DNA of 64,000 bases from contig NZ_JAGETZ010000010.1 of NCBI RefSeq assembly GCF_017571495.1, positions 124,001-188,000 on the forward strand. The letters are read 5' to 3'. The notes beneath the pieces were generated by a model, which worked only from the letters and a program-made list of their open reading frames with translations, had not been told where the DNA came from and ran no database searches. This document shows positions 26,328-36,760 of the stretch, piece after piece. The translations under genes and the position numbers were made by a program. The DNA comes from Hymenobacter negativus. GTDB lineage: Bacteria > Bacteroidota > Bacteroidia > Cytophagales > Hymenobacteraceae. The number at the start of each line of letters is the position of its first letter. Position 1 is the stretch's first letter.

Positions 26328-27479
26328 TCAGACGGTAAACTCGGTCCATTTGGTGACGGATAGGCCCGAGGCAATGACGTTTTCGATGAAGGCCATGCCC
26401 CGGATGCCTTCCTCCAAGCCCGGGTAGTCCAAGGCTTCGGGCGGGGCGGGTTGGCCGGCCATGTCGGCCTGCAAGGTTAGGGCGAAGTTGCGGTAGAGGT
26501 TGGCGAAGGCTTCGAGGTAGCCTTCGGGATGGCCGGCGGGCGTGCGGGCGTTGTGCTGCGCGAAAGAGCTGACGTAGCCCGTGCCTGTGCGGCGGATTTC
26601 GGCGGGCCGGTCGAGCCAGCGCACCAGCAGGGTGTTGGCGTCGGCTTGCTGCCACTCCAGGCCGCCCTGGTCGCCGTAGGCCCGGATGCGGATGTTGTTT
26701 TCCTCGCCGGCCGCCACCTGCGTAGCCACCAGCACCCCGCTGGCGCCGCCCGAGAGCTTGAGCAGCACCGCGCCGTCGTCGTCGAGCCGACGGCCGGGCA
26801 CCACCACGTTGATATCGGCGCAGAGCTTCTCAACCTGCAGGCCGCTCACGTATTCGAGCAAGTTGAAAGCGTGGGTGCCGATGTCGCCCATGGCACCCGC
26901 CACGCCGCTGCGGCTGGGGTCGGTGCGCCAGGCGGCCTGCTTGTTGTCGCTGCCCTCCACAAAGCCGCTGAGCCAGCCTTGCGGGTATTCCACATATACT
27001 TTGCGGATGGGGCCGAGCGTGCCCGCGGCAATGAGCTGGCGGGCCTCCTTCACCATGGGGTAGCCGGTGTAGGTGTGCGTGAGGCACAGCTTCCGGCTGC
27101 TGCTGGCAGCTACTTGCCGTAGCTGCTTGGCTTCGGCCAGATTGAAGGTCATGGGCTTGTCGAGGATGACGTGGAAGCCGCTTTCCAATGCCAGTCGGGC
27201 CGGCTCGAAGTGCAGGTGGTTGGGAGTGACAATAGCAATGACCTGCACGCGTTCGGCTTCGGGGCGCTGCTGCTCCTGTGCGATGAGTTCCTGGTAGGAG
27301 CCGTACACGCGCTCGGTCGGCAGGCCCAGAAGCACGCCGGTAGCGCGGGACTTTTCGGCGTCGCTGCTAAAGGCGCCGGCGGTGAGTTCATACAAGCCGT
27401 CGAGGGCGGCGGCCATGCGGTGGATGGAGCCGATAAAGGCGCCTTGCCCGCCGCCAATCATGGCTAATCGTAGTTTCAT
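26328..27479 (-). CDS. Gfo/Idh/MocA-family NAD(P)-dependent oxidoreductase
   Basis: A 383-residue cytoplasmic oxidoreductase. The N-terminal Rossmann fold has GGGQGAFIG (residues 9-17) for dinucleotide binding; VTPNHLHFEPA and the EKP-equivalent motif ILDKPM follow, giving the family's conserved lysine. The C-terminal domain of this family contains the catalytic His, here in GDIGTHAFNLLEYV. Members oxidise or reduce sugar hydroxyls, including C3 of glycosides. In a 3-keto pathway it could return the released keto-sugar to a normal hexose or make the keto form. It follows the permease gene, with a 21-base-stem hairpin in the gap, and is closely linked to the next TIM-barrel gene. Confidence 0.88.
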   Translation of the reverse strand: MKLRLAMIGGGQGAFIGSIHRMAAALDGLYELTAGAFSSDAEKSRATGVLLGLPTERVYGSYQELIAQEQQRPEAERVQVIAIVTPNHLHFEPARLALESGFHVILDKPMTFNLAEAKQLRQVAASSSRKLCLTHTYTGYPMVKEARQLIAAGTLGPIRKVYVEYPQGWLSGFVEGSDNKQAAWRTDPSRSGVAGAMGDIGTHAFNLLEYVSGLQVEKLCADINVVVPGRRLDDDGAVLLKLSGGASGVLVATQVAAGEENNIRIRAYGDQGGLEWQQADANTLLVRWLDRPAEIRRTGTGYVSSFAQHNARTPAGHPEGYLEAFANLYRNFALTLQADMAGQPAPPEALDYPGLEEGIRGMAFIENVIASGLSVTKWTEFTV

Positions 27480-27503
27480 AGGGTGGTTATAGTAGGCAGG
27501 TTT

Positions 27504-27565
27504 ACAAACCAGAACGTCATGCTTACCTAGCGTCCGCGCAGCCGAAGCATGACGTTCTGGTTTGT
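27504..27565. repeat. Perfect 21-bp palindromic hairpin inside the oxidative operon
   Basis: Arms 27504-27524 and 27545-27565 match perfectly as inverted repeats (core GAACGTCATGCTT), with a 20-base loop. It lies between the permease gene (ending at 27580) and the start of the Gfo/Idh gene (27479), both on the - strand. The GTCATGC...GAAGCATGAC core is shared with the outer arms of the 8917-9046 element. No strong T-run follows on the - strand. Confidence 0.75.
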
Positions 27566-27579
27566 TTTATTTTCAGTCC

Positions 27580-28836
<1,257 letters not shown>

Positions 28837-28884
28837 AAGCTGGGGTGGGATTTTGGGAAATAAGGATGATGTTCTGGTGTTGCA

Positions 28885-28979
28885 ACCTCACCCCCGGCCC
28901 CTCTCCCGCGGAGAGGGGTGCGTTCAACGACTCTCGCGTCTGGCACCCCTCTCTGCGGGAGAGGGGCCGGGGGTGAGGT
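28885..28979. repeat. Perfect 25-bp palindrome of the CCCCTCTCC/GGAGAGGGG family
   Basis: Arms 28885-28909 and 28955-28979 are perfectly complementary; each arm can also fold alone through CCCCTCTC-CCGCG-GAGAGGGG. It fills most of the 150-base gap between the dehydrogenase small subunit and the permease. Related copies: 24632-24736, 55077-55201 and the loop of 8917-9046. Confidence 0.8.
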
Positions 28980-28986
28980 CCTGATG

Positions 28987-29598
28987 CTAGGTAGTGGCCC
29001 AGGCCTTGTCGCCTTTTTTGTAGGGCACACAGCCGTCGTATCGGCCGGGCACAGGCAGGTAGCGCAGGGCCTGCGTGGCGCCCACTTCTGAGGTGAAATA
29101 GCCTAATAGCGTGAGCTGCTTCATCATGCGGAAGTAGTGGTTGGGCGCGTCCTTGGGTTGGGTGGCGGAGTAGGCTTGCTGCTCCTTGTCCAAGGCCGTG
29201 AGGAAGGTGGTGCGCTCGGCCGGGGAGCTTTCCAGAAAGGATTTGCCGGTCTTTTTCTTGGCGTCGGCATCGAGCTGCGTGATGCCTTGCAGGAAGACTT
29301 TCTGGTCTTTGGGCTCGTAGCAGTCGCGCACCATCACGGCCATGAACTGGCCAACATGGGCGGCTTTGGCACCCGGCGTTTTGGTGGCGGGCAGGATGGT
29401 TTCGCCCACCTCGTCCAGGAAATTTACCTGGTCTGGTGTTAGAAAAACTTCCTCCTTGGCGGGCGCTTGTTTGGTGGCAGTGGTGGCGTTTTCCTTGTCC
29501 TTGGCGGGGGAGGAGCAACTGGTCAGGAAATAATCGGCTCCGATGACGGTGCCGCCCATGATGATGGCGACTCGGGCGAGGGCGTCTCTTCTGTTCAT
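28987..29598 (-). CDS. Gluconate 2-dehydrogenase subunit 3-family protein, exported small subunit
   Basis: A 203-residue protein of the PF13618 family. The N-terminus MNRRDALARVAIIMGG is a Tat-type signal with the RR pair, and Cys28 in FLTSCSSP could make it a lipoprotein. The conserved core includes LTPDQVNFLDEVGETILPATKTPGAKAAHVG and the ending LTLLGYFTSEVGATQALRY. In membrane-bound gluconate and glucoside 3-dehydrogenases this subunit carries the Tat signal that brings the GMC flavoprotein across the membrane. The GMC gene is 12 bases upstream, exactly the expected partner. Confidence 0.9.
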   Translation of the reverse strand: MNRRDALARVAIIMGGTVIGADYFLTSCSSPAKDKENATTATKQAPAKEEVFLTPDQVNFLDEVGETILPATKTPGAKAAHVGQFMAVMVRDCYEPKDQKVFLQGITQLDADAKKKTGKSFLESSPAERTTFLTALDKEQQAYSATQPKDAPNHYFRMMKQLTLLGYFTSEVGATQALRYLPVPGRYDGCVPYKKGDKAWATT

Positions 29599-29610
29599 GA
29601 TGCGGGCGGC

Positions 29611-31287
29611 TTAGAGGTTTTGCTTTTTCAGTTCGCTCACGGCGTGGTCCACAGCGCGGGCCGTGAGGGCCATGTAGGTCAGCGAGGGGTTTTGGCAGGC
29701 CGCCGAGGTCATGCAGGCGCCGTCCGTCACGTACACGTTCGGGGCGTCCCACACTTGGTTGTGCTTGTTCAGCACCGAGGTTTTGGGGTCTTTGCCCATG
29801 CGGGCCGCGCCCATCTCGTGGATGCCGGCGCCGGGCGCAATGTCAGTGTCGTAGCCCTTCACATTCTTGATGCCGGCCTTTTCGAGCATCTCCACGGCGT
29901 CCTGCTGCATGTCGATGCGCATCTTCTTTTCGTTGTCGCGGATGTGCACGTCGAGGGCCAGCACGGGCAGGCCCCACTTGTCTTTTTTGGTTTTGTCGAG
30001 GTAGGCGTAGTTGTCGTGATAGGGCAGCGTCTCGCCGAAGCCACCGAGGCCCATGGTCCACTTGCCGGGTTCGGTGAGGGCGTCCTTGAAGTCGCCACCG
30101 ATGCTCATTTCCGGGATTTCGCGGCTCCAGCCTTCGCGCCCGGCACCGCCCTGGTAGCCAAAGCCGCGGATGTAGTCGCGCTTGTCGCCGAACAGGTTGC
30201 GGTAGCGCGGCACGTAAATGCCATTGGCGCGGCGGCCGTATACGTACTGGTCCTCGAAGCCGTCGGCGTCGCCATGGGCGCCCACTTTCAGGTGGTGGTC
30301 CATGAGGTTGTGGCCCAGCTCGCCGCTGCTGCTGCCCAGCCCGCCGGGCCAGATGTCGGTGGCCGAATTCATGAGCAACCAGGCCGAGTTCAGCGTGGAG
30401 GCGTTCAGGAACACCACTTTGGCGAAGTACTCGTAGGTTTGGTTGGTTTCGGCATCAAGCACTTCCACGCCCTTGGCCCGCTTGGTGTCCTTGTCGTAGA
30501 GGATTTTGGTGACGATGGAAAACGGCCGCAACGTGAGGTTGCCGGTCGCCACAGCTGCCGGCAGCGTAGCGGCCTGCGTGCTGAAATAGGCCCCGAACGG
30601 GCAGCCCAGCCAGCACTTGTTGCGGTATTGGCAAGCCACGCGGTTGTGGTGCCCCACCGTAATGTTGGCCGTGCGCCCGATAACCATGCGCCGGTGCGCG
30701 TAGCTCTTTTTGAGGCGGGCGGCGACGTCTTTTTCCACGCAATTCATGTCCATGGGCGGCATAAAGTCACCGTCGGGCAACTGCGGCATCCCCTCTTTGG
30801 AGCCACTGATGCCGGCAAACTTCTCCACGTGGCTGTACCAGGGCGCCAGCTCGTTGTAGCGAATGGGCCAGTCCACGGCGATGCCGTCCTTGGCGTTGGC
30901 CTCGAAGTCGTAGTCGCTCCAGCGGTAGCTCTGCCGGCCCCAGGTGAGCGAGCGGCCGCCCACGTGGTAGCCTCGGAACCAGTCATAAGGCTTTATCTCC
31001 ACGTAGGGACTTTCTTTCTCATTCACCCACAAATCGAGGTTGCTTTCGTTGAGGGTGTAGTCCCGTTTCAGCACCGGATAGTCGGCTATCATCTGCTGGG
31101 TTTTGCCGCCACGGTGGGGGAAATCCCACGGATTTTTGTTGGCATTCACGTAGCCCTTGATGTGCTCGATGTTGCGGCCCCGTTCCAGCATGATGGTTTT
31201 GAGGCCTTTCTCCGTCAGCTCTTTGGCTGCCCAGCCTCCGGTGATGCCCGACCCAATAACGATGGCGTCGTAGGTGTTTTTGTCCAT
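29611..31287 (-). CDS. GMC-family FAD dehydrogenase, candidate glucoside 3-dehydrogenase large subunit
   Basis: A 558-residue flavoprotein; the ATG at 31287 is chosen over a TTG at 31299. The N-terminal FAD motif is IVIGSGITGG, followed by GGRSLTWGRQSYRW. Near the middle Cys219, Cys225 and Cys229 (C-X5-C-X3-C) resemble the cysteine cluster that holds a 3Fe-4S centre in FAD glucose dehydrogenases. The C-terminus has the catalytic His in GAGIHEMG and Asn in ACQNPSLTYMA. It has no signal of its own, consistent with co-export by the small subunit encoded next. GMC plus PF13618 subunit plus cytochrome c is the set-up of lacABC-type glucoside 3-dehydrogenases. Substrate is unproven; gluconate or glucose oxidation remains possible. 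Confidence 0.9.
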   Translation of the reverse strand: MDKNTYDAIVIGSGITGGWAAKELTEKGLKTIMLERGRNIEHIKGYVNANKNPWDFPHRGGKTQQMIADYPVLKRDYTLNESNLDLWVNEKESPYVEIKPYDWFRGYHVGGRSLTWGRQSYRWSDYDFEANAKDGIAVDWPIRYNELAPWYSHVEKFAGISGSKEGMPQLPDGDFMPPMDMNCVEKDVAARLKKSYAHRRMVIGRTANITVGHHNRVACQYRNKCWLGCPFGAYFSTQAATLPAAVATGNLTLRPFSIVTKILYDKDTKRAKGVEVLDAETNQTYEYFAKVVFLNASTLNSAWLLMNSATDIWPGGLGSSSGELGHNLMDHHLKVGAHGDADGFEDQYVYGRRANGIYVPRYRNLFGDKRDYIRGFGYQGGAGREGWSREIPEMSIGGDFKDALTEPGKWTMGLGGFGETLPYHDNYAYLDKTKKDKWGLPVLALDVHIRDNEKKMRIDMQQDAVEMLEKAGIKNVKGYDTDIAPGAGIHEMGAARMGKDPKTSVLNKHNQVWDAPNVYVTDGACMTSAACQNPSLTYMALTARAVDHAVSELKKQNL

Positions 31288-31346
31288 GTTCAGCGGCAAT
31301 TATGTGGGAATTTTAGGATACTAGAAAGTATGGCGGGAACAGGAAA

Positions 31347-34208
31347 TTATTTCATTTGGGCCGTTACGGCGTTGCCTGAGTAGGTGAGCACGGCGTTCGG
31401 CGTAGCTTCGGGTTGGAAGGTAGTGAGCTTGTCCTTACCCACCCAAATTATATTGAAAGTGCGTTGCGCCGGCATGCCCGGGAATGTGCCTTTGCGCTCG
31501 CCTACGGTGAGCGTTTTGGTCTTTTCGCTGTAGTTGAATGGGATGGTAGCAAAGGCACCTTTTTCGTAGTTGTAGTTCACGTTTTCATCCTCATAAAGCG
31601 TGAACTGCGCATCCCGGCCGGTGTACACGTAAAGGGTAATCGGGTCGGCAGCCTTCTCGGCGGCGTATTGCAGCGCTGGCCCAACCGGCACAATGGAGCC
31701 CTCGCGCACGAACAGCGGCATGCGTTCCAATGGTGCTTCCACAGCGAGCTGCTGGCCGCCGGCGTAGTGCTTTCCGCTATAGAAATCAAACCACCCGTTG
31801 CCAGTGGGCAGGTATACCGGGCGGCTGCGGGCTTTGTAATCGGTGACGGGCGCGGCCAGCAGGCTGGGGCCGTACATGAACTCATCGGCGATATTTCGCA
31901 CGGCGGGGTCGGCCCCGAAATCCATCATCATGCCGCGCATTACGGTGCCGTGCTGGTGGTGCACCTGCCCGGCCAGCGAGTAGGTGTAGGGCATAAGCCG
32001 GTAGCGCAGCTGGTCGTAGTAGAGCATGCTCTGGTAGGCCGGGTGGATTTCCAGGGCAATGTTGAAAATCTCGCGGTACGGAAACTGCCCGTGCACCCGA
32101 AATAGCGGGCAAAAGGCCCCGTACTGGTACCAGCGCGTGTTTAGCTCGCGCCACTCTTCCAGGTCCGCGGGGTTGGGGTGCTCGTAGCGGCGCTCCACGG
32201 CAAAGCCGCCAATGTCGGTGGTCCAGTACGGGATGCCCGACATGGCGAAGTTCAGCCCGGCTGGAATCTGGTTTTTGAAATCTTCCCAGCGCGAGGCAAT
32301 GTCGCCGCTCCAGATGGCCGCCGCGTAGCGCTGAGAGCCCGCGTAGCCCGAGCGCGTGAGCAGAAACACGCGCTGGTTGGGCGCCGTCTGGCGTTGGCCC
32401 TCGTAGATGCCCTTGGCGTTTTGCAGCGGGAAAGCATTGAAGTATTGCGTGGAGGAGCCCAGAAACGTGGGGTTCATGAGTTCCTTGCGGGTTTGCACGT
32501 TGGTGTTGGAGTAGATGTCGGGTTCCGAAGCGTCCATCCACCAGGCGTCGATGCCTTTGGTGAAGAGCTTGCTGTTCATCAGGTTCCAGAAGGCGGTGCG
32601 GGCCTGCGGGTTGAAGGCGTCGTAGAACGTGGACGTGTAGCCCGGCGCAATCCAGTCTTTGGTGCGGTTGGCAATGTTGCGCGGGTAGAGGTAGCCCTTG
32701 GCGCTGAAGTCGCGGTACACCGGAATGCCCTCGTAAATCTTGGCCCACACTGAAATCATGAAGTGCAGATTGTCCCGCTCGTGCAGGGTCTTTATCATGC
32801 CGTCGGGGTCGGCGAAGCGGCTGGGGTCGAACTCCTGGCTGCCCCACTCGGCGGGCTTCCAGTAAGACCAGTCGAGCACGATGTTATCGAGCGGAATCCG
32901 GCGCTTGCGGAATTCAGCGGCCACGTTCAGTAGCTCCTGTTGGGTTTTGTAGCGCTCCCGGCTTTGCCACAAACCCAGCGCCCACTTGGGCATGATGGGC
33001 GCTGGCCCTGTCAGCTGCCGGTAGCCGGCAATGACTTCGTCGGGCGTGCTGCCGTGCACCAAATAGTAATTTAAGTCGGGCCCGGCCTCGGACTTGAAAC
33101 CGTATTCCAGCTGGCGTTGGGCCGACTGCGGAGCCATCCATTTCAGCCCGAGGTAGGACTCGCCGCCGTCGGGGTTCCACTCCAGCTTGAGCGGGTATTT
33201 GCGGCCGGGCACCATGTCCAGTTCCACCACCGAGGTACCGGGGTTCCAGGCCTGGCGCCACTTGTCTACTACGAGTTTGCCGTCGAGGTAGAGCTTGCAG
33301 TAGCCCGCATTCTTCAGCAAGAAATGGTGCTTACCGGCCACGCCCGTGGCAATACTGCCTTCCCAAGTGGCCAGCACCTGGTCCAGCTTCAGCCCGGCTG
33401 GGAAGTTCTTCTGGTCTTCCAGAAACTCGTAGTTGAGCGCCGATTCCGGCCGCTGCACGATGACATCCTGCGGGTTCTTTTTCTGGGTGTAGGTGGCCGT
33501 CAGCCAGCCTTCGTGCCCATCGGCCGCGTACAGCTTGAGGGTAGATAATGGCTCGTAGTCGCGTGTGTCGCTGACTTTGGTGATGGAGTAATTATCCCAC
33601 AGAATGCCGTAGTTCCGGCTCGAAAGCAGGAAGGGCACGGCCACTTCGGTATTGTTCTGGGCCAGCTCCACTTGCTGGCCGCGGTAGTTCATGGTGCCGT
33701 TCTGATGCTGGCCCAGGCCGTAGAGGCCCTCATCAGCAGGCGAGGCGAACACCTGCTCCACCTGGTACAGTTGCTGCCCGTTGGCTAGCACCGGCGTAAA
33801 GGCTTTGCCGCCATTGGCTCGCTCTTGCAGAATGGGCCGCCCCTTAGAATCGGCAAACCGGATTTCGCCAGTGGTCAGCGACACGGTGGCCGTGAGGTCG
33901 TCGGTACTGATGATGCCTTGGCCTTTCTTTTCGCGGTATTGCCACTTGGCGGCCGGGCCGGTTTGCGGCACCACCATCAGGCTTTTCAGGGTTGAAACCG
34001 AGTCCAGCGGGCTGGCCTGCACGTGCACAATCTTGCTCGATACTACCTGCAGCCGCAACGTGCGAGTCGCGTTGGGCTGCGGCTGCGGCAGATGAATCAG
34101 CACACCGTCGGCCTGCTTGTCCACCCGCACCGTCTGTGCCCCGGCCGTAACCGTTAAGAGCAGGCTTCCGCAGCCAAGCAGAAAGGCACGACAGCAAAGG
34201 GTGAGCAT
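31347..34208 (-). CDS. GH31 alpha-xylosidase-like enzyme with PA14 insertion
   Basis: A 953-residue exported glycosidase; the ATG at 34208 begins a signal peptide ending near residue 24, while the longer frame from 34325 is not signal-like. Order: N-terminal beta-sandwich containing a PA14 insert (about residues 225-360; KLYLDGKLVVDKW), then the GH31 (beta/alpha)8 barrel with nucleophile Asp559 in WWMDASEPD, and C-terminal beta domains. GH31 enzymes with a PA14 insert are known as alpha-xylosidases that act on xyloglucan oligosaccharides. Together with the GH3 gene upstream this points to xyloglucan or a related alpha-xylosylated or alpha-glucosylated substrate. The GMC gene follows 59 bases later, linking hydrolysis and oxidation. 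Confidence 0.9.
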   Translation of the reverse strand: MLTLCCRAFLLGCGSLLLTVTAGAQTVRVDKQADGVLIHLPQPQPNATRTLRLQVVSSKIVHVQASPLDSVSTLKSLMVVPQTGPAAKWQYREKKGQGIISTDDLTATVSLTTGEIRFADSKGRPILQERANGGKAFTPVLANGQQLYQVEQVFASPADEGLYGLGQHQNGTMNYRGQQVELAQNNTEVAVPFLLSSRNYGILWDNYSITKVSDTRDYEPLSTLKLYAADGHEGWLTATYTQKKNPQDVIVQRPESALNYEFLEDQKNFPAGLKLDQVLATWEGSIATGVAGKHHFLLKNAGYCKLYLDGKLVVDKWRQAWNPGTSVVELDMVPGRKYPLKLEWNPDGGESYLGLKWMAPQSAQRQLEYGFKSEAGPDLNYYLVHGSTPDEVIAGYRQLTGPAPIMPKWALGLWQSRERYKTQQELLNVAAEFRKRRIPLDNIVLDWSYWKPAEWGSQEFDPSRFADPDGMIKTLHERDNLHFMISVWAKIYEGIPVYRDFSAKGYLYPRNIANRTKDWIAPGYTSTFYDAFNPQARTAFWNLMNSKLFTKGIDAWWMDASEPDIYSNTNVQTRKELMNPTFLGSSTQYFNAFPLQNAKGIYEGQRQTAPNQRVFLLTRSGYAGSQRYAAAIWSGDIASRWEDFKNQIPAGLNFAMSGIPYWTTDIGGFAVERRYEHPNPADLEEWRELNTRWYQYGAFCPLFRVHGQFPYREIFNIALEIHPAYQSMLYYDQLRYRLMPYTYSLAGQVHHQHGTVMRGMMMDFGADPAVRNIADEFMYGPSLLAAPVTDYKARSRPVYLPTGNGWFDFYSGKHYAGGQQLAVEAPLERMPLFVREGSIVPVGPALQYAAEKAADPITLYVYTGRDAQFTLYEDENVNYNYEKGAFATIPFNYSEKTKTLTVGERKGTFPGMPAQRTFNIIWVGKDKLTTFQPEATPNAVLTYSGNAVTAQMK

Positions 34209-34271
34209 CGGTATGGGTGGGATTTTTGCGGGAGAGAATAGCAATGCCAGCTTAGCGCAGTTTCGGAGCTC

Positions 34272-34380
34272 GTGACGTAAGGGCGGGGTCGTACCCAGTA
34301 AGGCTTGTCCCCGCCCTTCGTTCACTCAAAACCGCTGATTCCGTTCAACGACGAGTGGGTACGACCCATCCCTACGTTAC
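34272..34380. repeat. Imperfect 25-bp palindromic repeat with inner hairpin
   Basis: Left arm 34272-34297 and right arm 34356-34380 are inverted repeats over about 25 bases with a few mismatches (shared core GGGTCGTACCCA). An alternative inner hairpin pairs GGGCGGGG (34281-34288) with CCCCGCCC (34309-34316), so the two folds compete. It fills the 189-base gap between GH3 and GH31. Confidence 0.65.
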
Positions 34381-34397
34381 AACGAACTGGTAGTCAA

Positions 34398-36686
34398 TTA
34401 TAGCGTCACATTGCCCTTGAGGCGGATGTCGCGCGAGGAGCTGCCAACCAGCACGTCAAACTTGCCGGGCTCCAGCACCCACTTCTTCTGGGCTTCGTTG
34501 TAAAACTGGAAGGCTTCCGAATCCAGGGCCACGGTCACAGTTTTGCTTTCGCCGGGCTTTAGAAAGACCTTTTGGAAGCCTTTGAGCTCCTTTTCAGGCC
34601 GCTTCACCGAAGCCTGGTCGTCGTGCACGTATACCTGCACCACTTCGGCGCCGGCCGTTTTGCCGCTGTTGGTCACGCGCACTTTCACGGTGGCGCTTTT
34701 GGTGCCGGGTGTCACGCTCAGGTTGTCGTACTTGAAGGTGGTGTAGCTCAGGCCGTGGCCGAAGGCAAACTGCGGCGCCACGTTGTAGGTATCGTAGTAG
34801 CGGTAGCCCACCCAGATGTCGTCCTTGTAAGTCTGCTTCAGCGGGTTGCCGGGCGTGCTGGGGTACTCGCCCAGCTTGTGGGCCGGCGCGTCTTCCAGCT
34901 TCACTGGGAAGGTCACGGGCAGCTTGCCCGAGGGATTTACGTCGCCAAACAGGATGTGGGCCAATGCGTTGCCGCCCTCCATGCCCGGGTACCACGCCTC
35001 AACAATGCCCTTGGCCTGGCCGGCCCAGGCCGACACTTCAATGGGCCCGCCGCCCAGCAGTACCACCACAGTGTTGGGGTTGGCGGCCAATACGGCCTTA
35101 ATCAGCTCGTCCTGGCCGAAGGGCATTTTCAGGTCGGGCTTGTCCACGCCTTCGGCGTCGTAGGCGTTGTCGCTCCACTTGCTGTAGTCGTAGCCGTGAA
35201 TGGAGCCGCCCACCACTATGGCCACATCGGCCGCTTTGGCAGCGGCCACCGCTTCGGCAATCAGCTGCGCATCGGCTTGTTGGCCGCGGGCAATTTTGTA
35301 GCCCTGGGCGTAGGTAATGGCCGTGTTGCTGCCCAACTCATTCTTCAGGCCTTGCAGAGCCGAGATTTCATACTTGGCTTTCACCTGCCCGCTGCCGCCG
35401 CCCATGGAGTTCGCGCGGGTCGCGTTTTCGCCAATCACGGCAATGGTTTTCACCGACTTTTTGAGGGGCAGGATGCCATCATTCTTCAGCAGCACAATAC
35501 CTTCTTCGGCTACTTTCAAGGCCGTGGCCTGGTGTTCCTTCGTGTTGTAGGCGCCGGGCTGGCGCTTGGTGCCACCCAGCATGTGCGTGGCAAACATCAC
35601 CCGCAAAATGCGCCGGACTTTGTCGTCGAGCAGCGGTACCAGGGTAGCATCTTTCTTTATGGCTTCCAGGGCAGTATTGGCCAAGAAGAACCGTTCGTAC
35701 AGGTCTTTGCTGCTGCCATTAACCAAGTCGGGCTGGCCGGTTTCGCCTGAAGCGGTGGCGCTCTGGTCAATGCCTTTGCTCATCAGCACCAAGTCGGTAC
35801 CCATTTCGAGGTCGGTGCCGTTGCGCAGGGCGTTCTGGGTATTATGTACCGAGCCCCAGTCACTCATCACCAGGCCCTTAAAGCCCCATTCACCCTTCAG
35901 AATATCGTTCATCAGGTAGGCGTTTTCCGTAGCGTAGGTGCCCCGAAACTTGTTGTACGAGCCCATCAGCGAATACACGCCGCCCTGTTGGACCGCAGCC
36001 TTGAAGCCGGGCAGGTAGATTTCGCGCAACGCCCGCTCGCTCATCTCTACGTCGATGTCGTCACGGTGCACCTCCTGGTTGTTGGCGGCGTAGTGCTTCA
36101 CGCAGGCTGATACGCCCTGCGACTGTATCCCCTGAATGTAGCCCACCACCATTTTCGACACCAGAAACGGGTCTTCGCTCAGGTACTCGAAGTTGCGGCC
36201 ATTCAGCGGCGCGCGCATAATGTTGATGCCCGGCCCCAGGATGATGTCCTTGCCGCGGGCATTAGCTTCACTGCCCAGCACAGTACCGAAGGCGTAGCCC
36301 AGTTCAGGGTTCCAGGTCGAAGCCAGCGCGTTGTTGGTGGGCATGTAAGAGCCGGCGTCGTTGGCGTCTTTCACGCCTTTCCAATCGCGGCCCTGCTCAG
36401 GGCGCACGCCATGCGGACCGTCCGAGGTCATGAGCTCGGGAATACCCAGGCGCGGGATGCCGCCGGCCGCGAAGGCCGAGTTGGCATGAATCATCTTGAC
36501 TTTCTCTTCCAACGTCATCTGCTTGAGCAGCGCGTCAACTTTGGCCTCATTCGCTGTAAGGGCGGCCTGTTTGTTGGCCATCGCCGTGGGCGCGGGCTTT
36601 TGCTGAGCCGCTGCCGGGCTATTTGCCACCAGTGTGAAATAGAAAGCACTCAAAAAAACTGGGGTTCGGGAAAATTTACGGCGCAT
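34398..36686 (-). CDS. GH3 beta-glucosidase-type glycoside hydrolase
   Basis: A 762-residue exported GH3 enzyme without the PA14 insert of the copy at 6.2 kb. Signal peptide about 1-27, then the barrel with TSDGPHGVR, KHYAANNQE and the nucleophile in VMSDWG (Asp276), then the alpha/beta sandwich and the C-terminal fibronectin-III-like domain with FAFGHGLSYTTF. Motifs such as MTLEEKVKMIH and LGPGINIMRAPLNGRNFEYLSEDP fit beta-glucosidase-type GH3 proteins. It follows SusC/SusD in the block and precedes GH31, the usual pairing for stripping glucose and xylose from xyloglucan fragments. Specificity is inferred from context. Confidence 0.9.
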   Translation of the reverse strand: MRRKFSRTPVFLSAFYFTLVANSPAAAQQKPAPTAMANKQAALTANEAKVDALLKQMTLEEKVKMIHANSAFAAGGIPRLGIPELMTSDGPHGVRPEQGRDWKGVKDANDAGSYMPTNNALASTWNPELGYAFGTVLGSEANARGKDIILGPGINIMRAPLNGRNFEYLSEDPFLVSKMVVGYIQGIQSQGVSACVKHYAANNQEVHRDDIDVEMSERALREIYLPGFKAAVQQGGVYSLMGSYNKFRGTYATENAYLMNDILKGEWGFKGLVMSDWGSVHNTQNALRNGTDLEMGTDLVLMSKGIDQSATASGETGQPDLVNGSSKDLYERFFLANTALEAIKKDATLVPLLDDKVRRILRVMFATHMLGGTKRQPGAYNTKEHQATALKVAEEGIVLLKNDGILPLKKSVKTIAVIGENATRANSMGGGSGQVKAKYEISALQGLKNELGSNTAITYAQGYKIARGQQADAQLIAEAVAAAKAADVAIVVGGSIHGYDYSKWSDNAYDAEGVDKPDLKMPFGQDELIKAVLAANPNTVVVLLGGGPIEVSAWAGQAKGIVEAWYPGMEGGNALAHILFGDVNPSGKLPVTFPVKLEDAPAHKLGEYPSTPGNPLKQTYKDDIWVGYRYYDTYNVAPQFAFGHGLSYTTFKYDNLSVTPGTKSATVKVRVTNSGKTAGAEVVQVYVHDDQASVKRPEKELKGFQKVFLKPGESKTVTVALDSEAFQFYNEAQKKWVLEPGKFDVLVGSSSRDIRLKGNVTL

Positions 36687-36760
36687 CAGTAAGGGGAAAA
36701 AGTGGAGCGGTAGCTACCGCCCCACTGTCAATGAGGATTGGAATTAACTGAAAAACTTCC

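Noticed and set aside
29467..31383. 638-residue open frame on the + strand opposite the GMC and small-subunit genes
   Set aside because: The - strand genes have clear FAD and Tat motifs; this frame is a GC-rich shadow without any recognisable domain.
34572..35750. 392-residue + strand frame inside the GH3 gene
   Set aside because: Antisense shadow of GH3 with repetitive Gly/His/Val composition.
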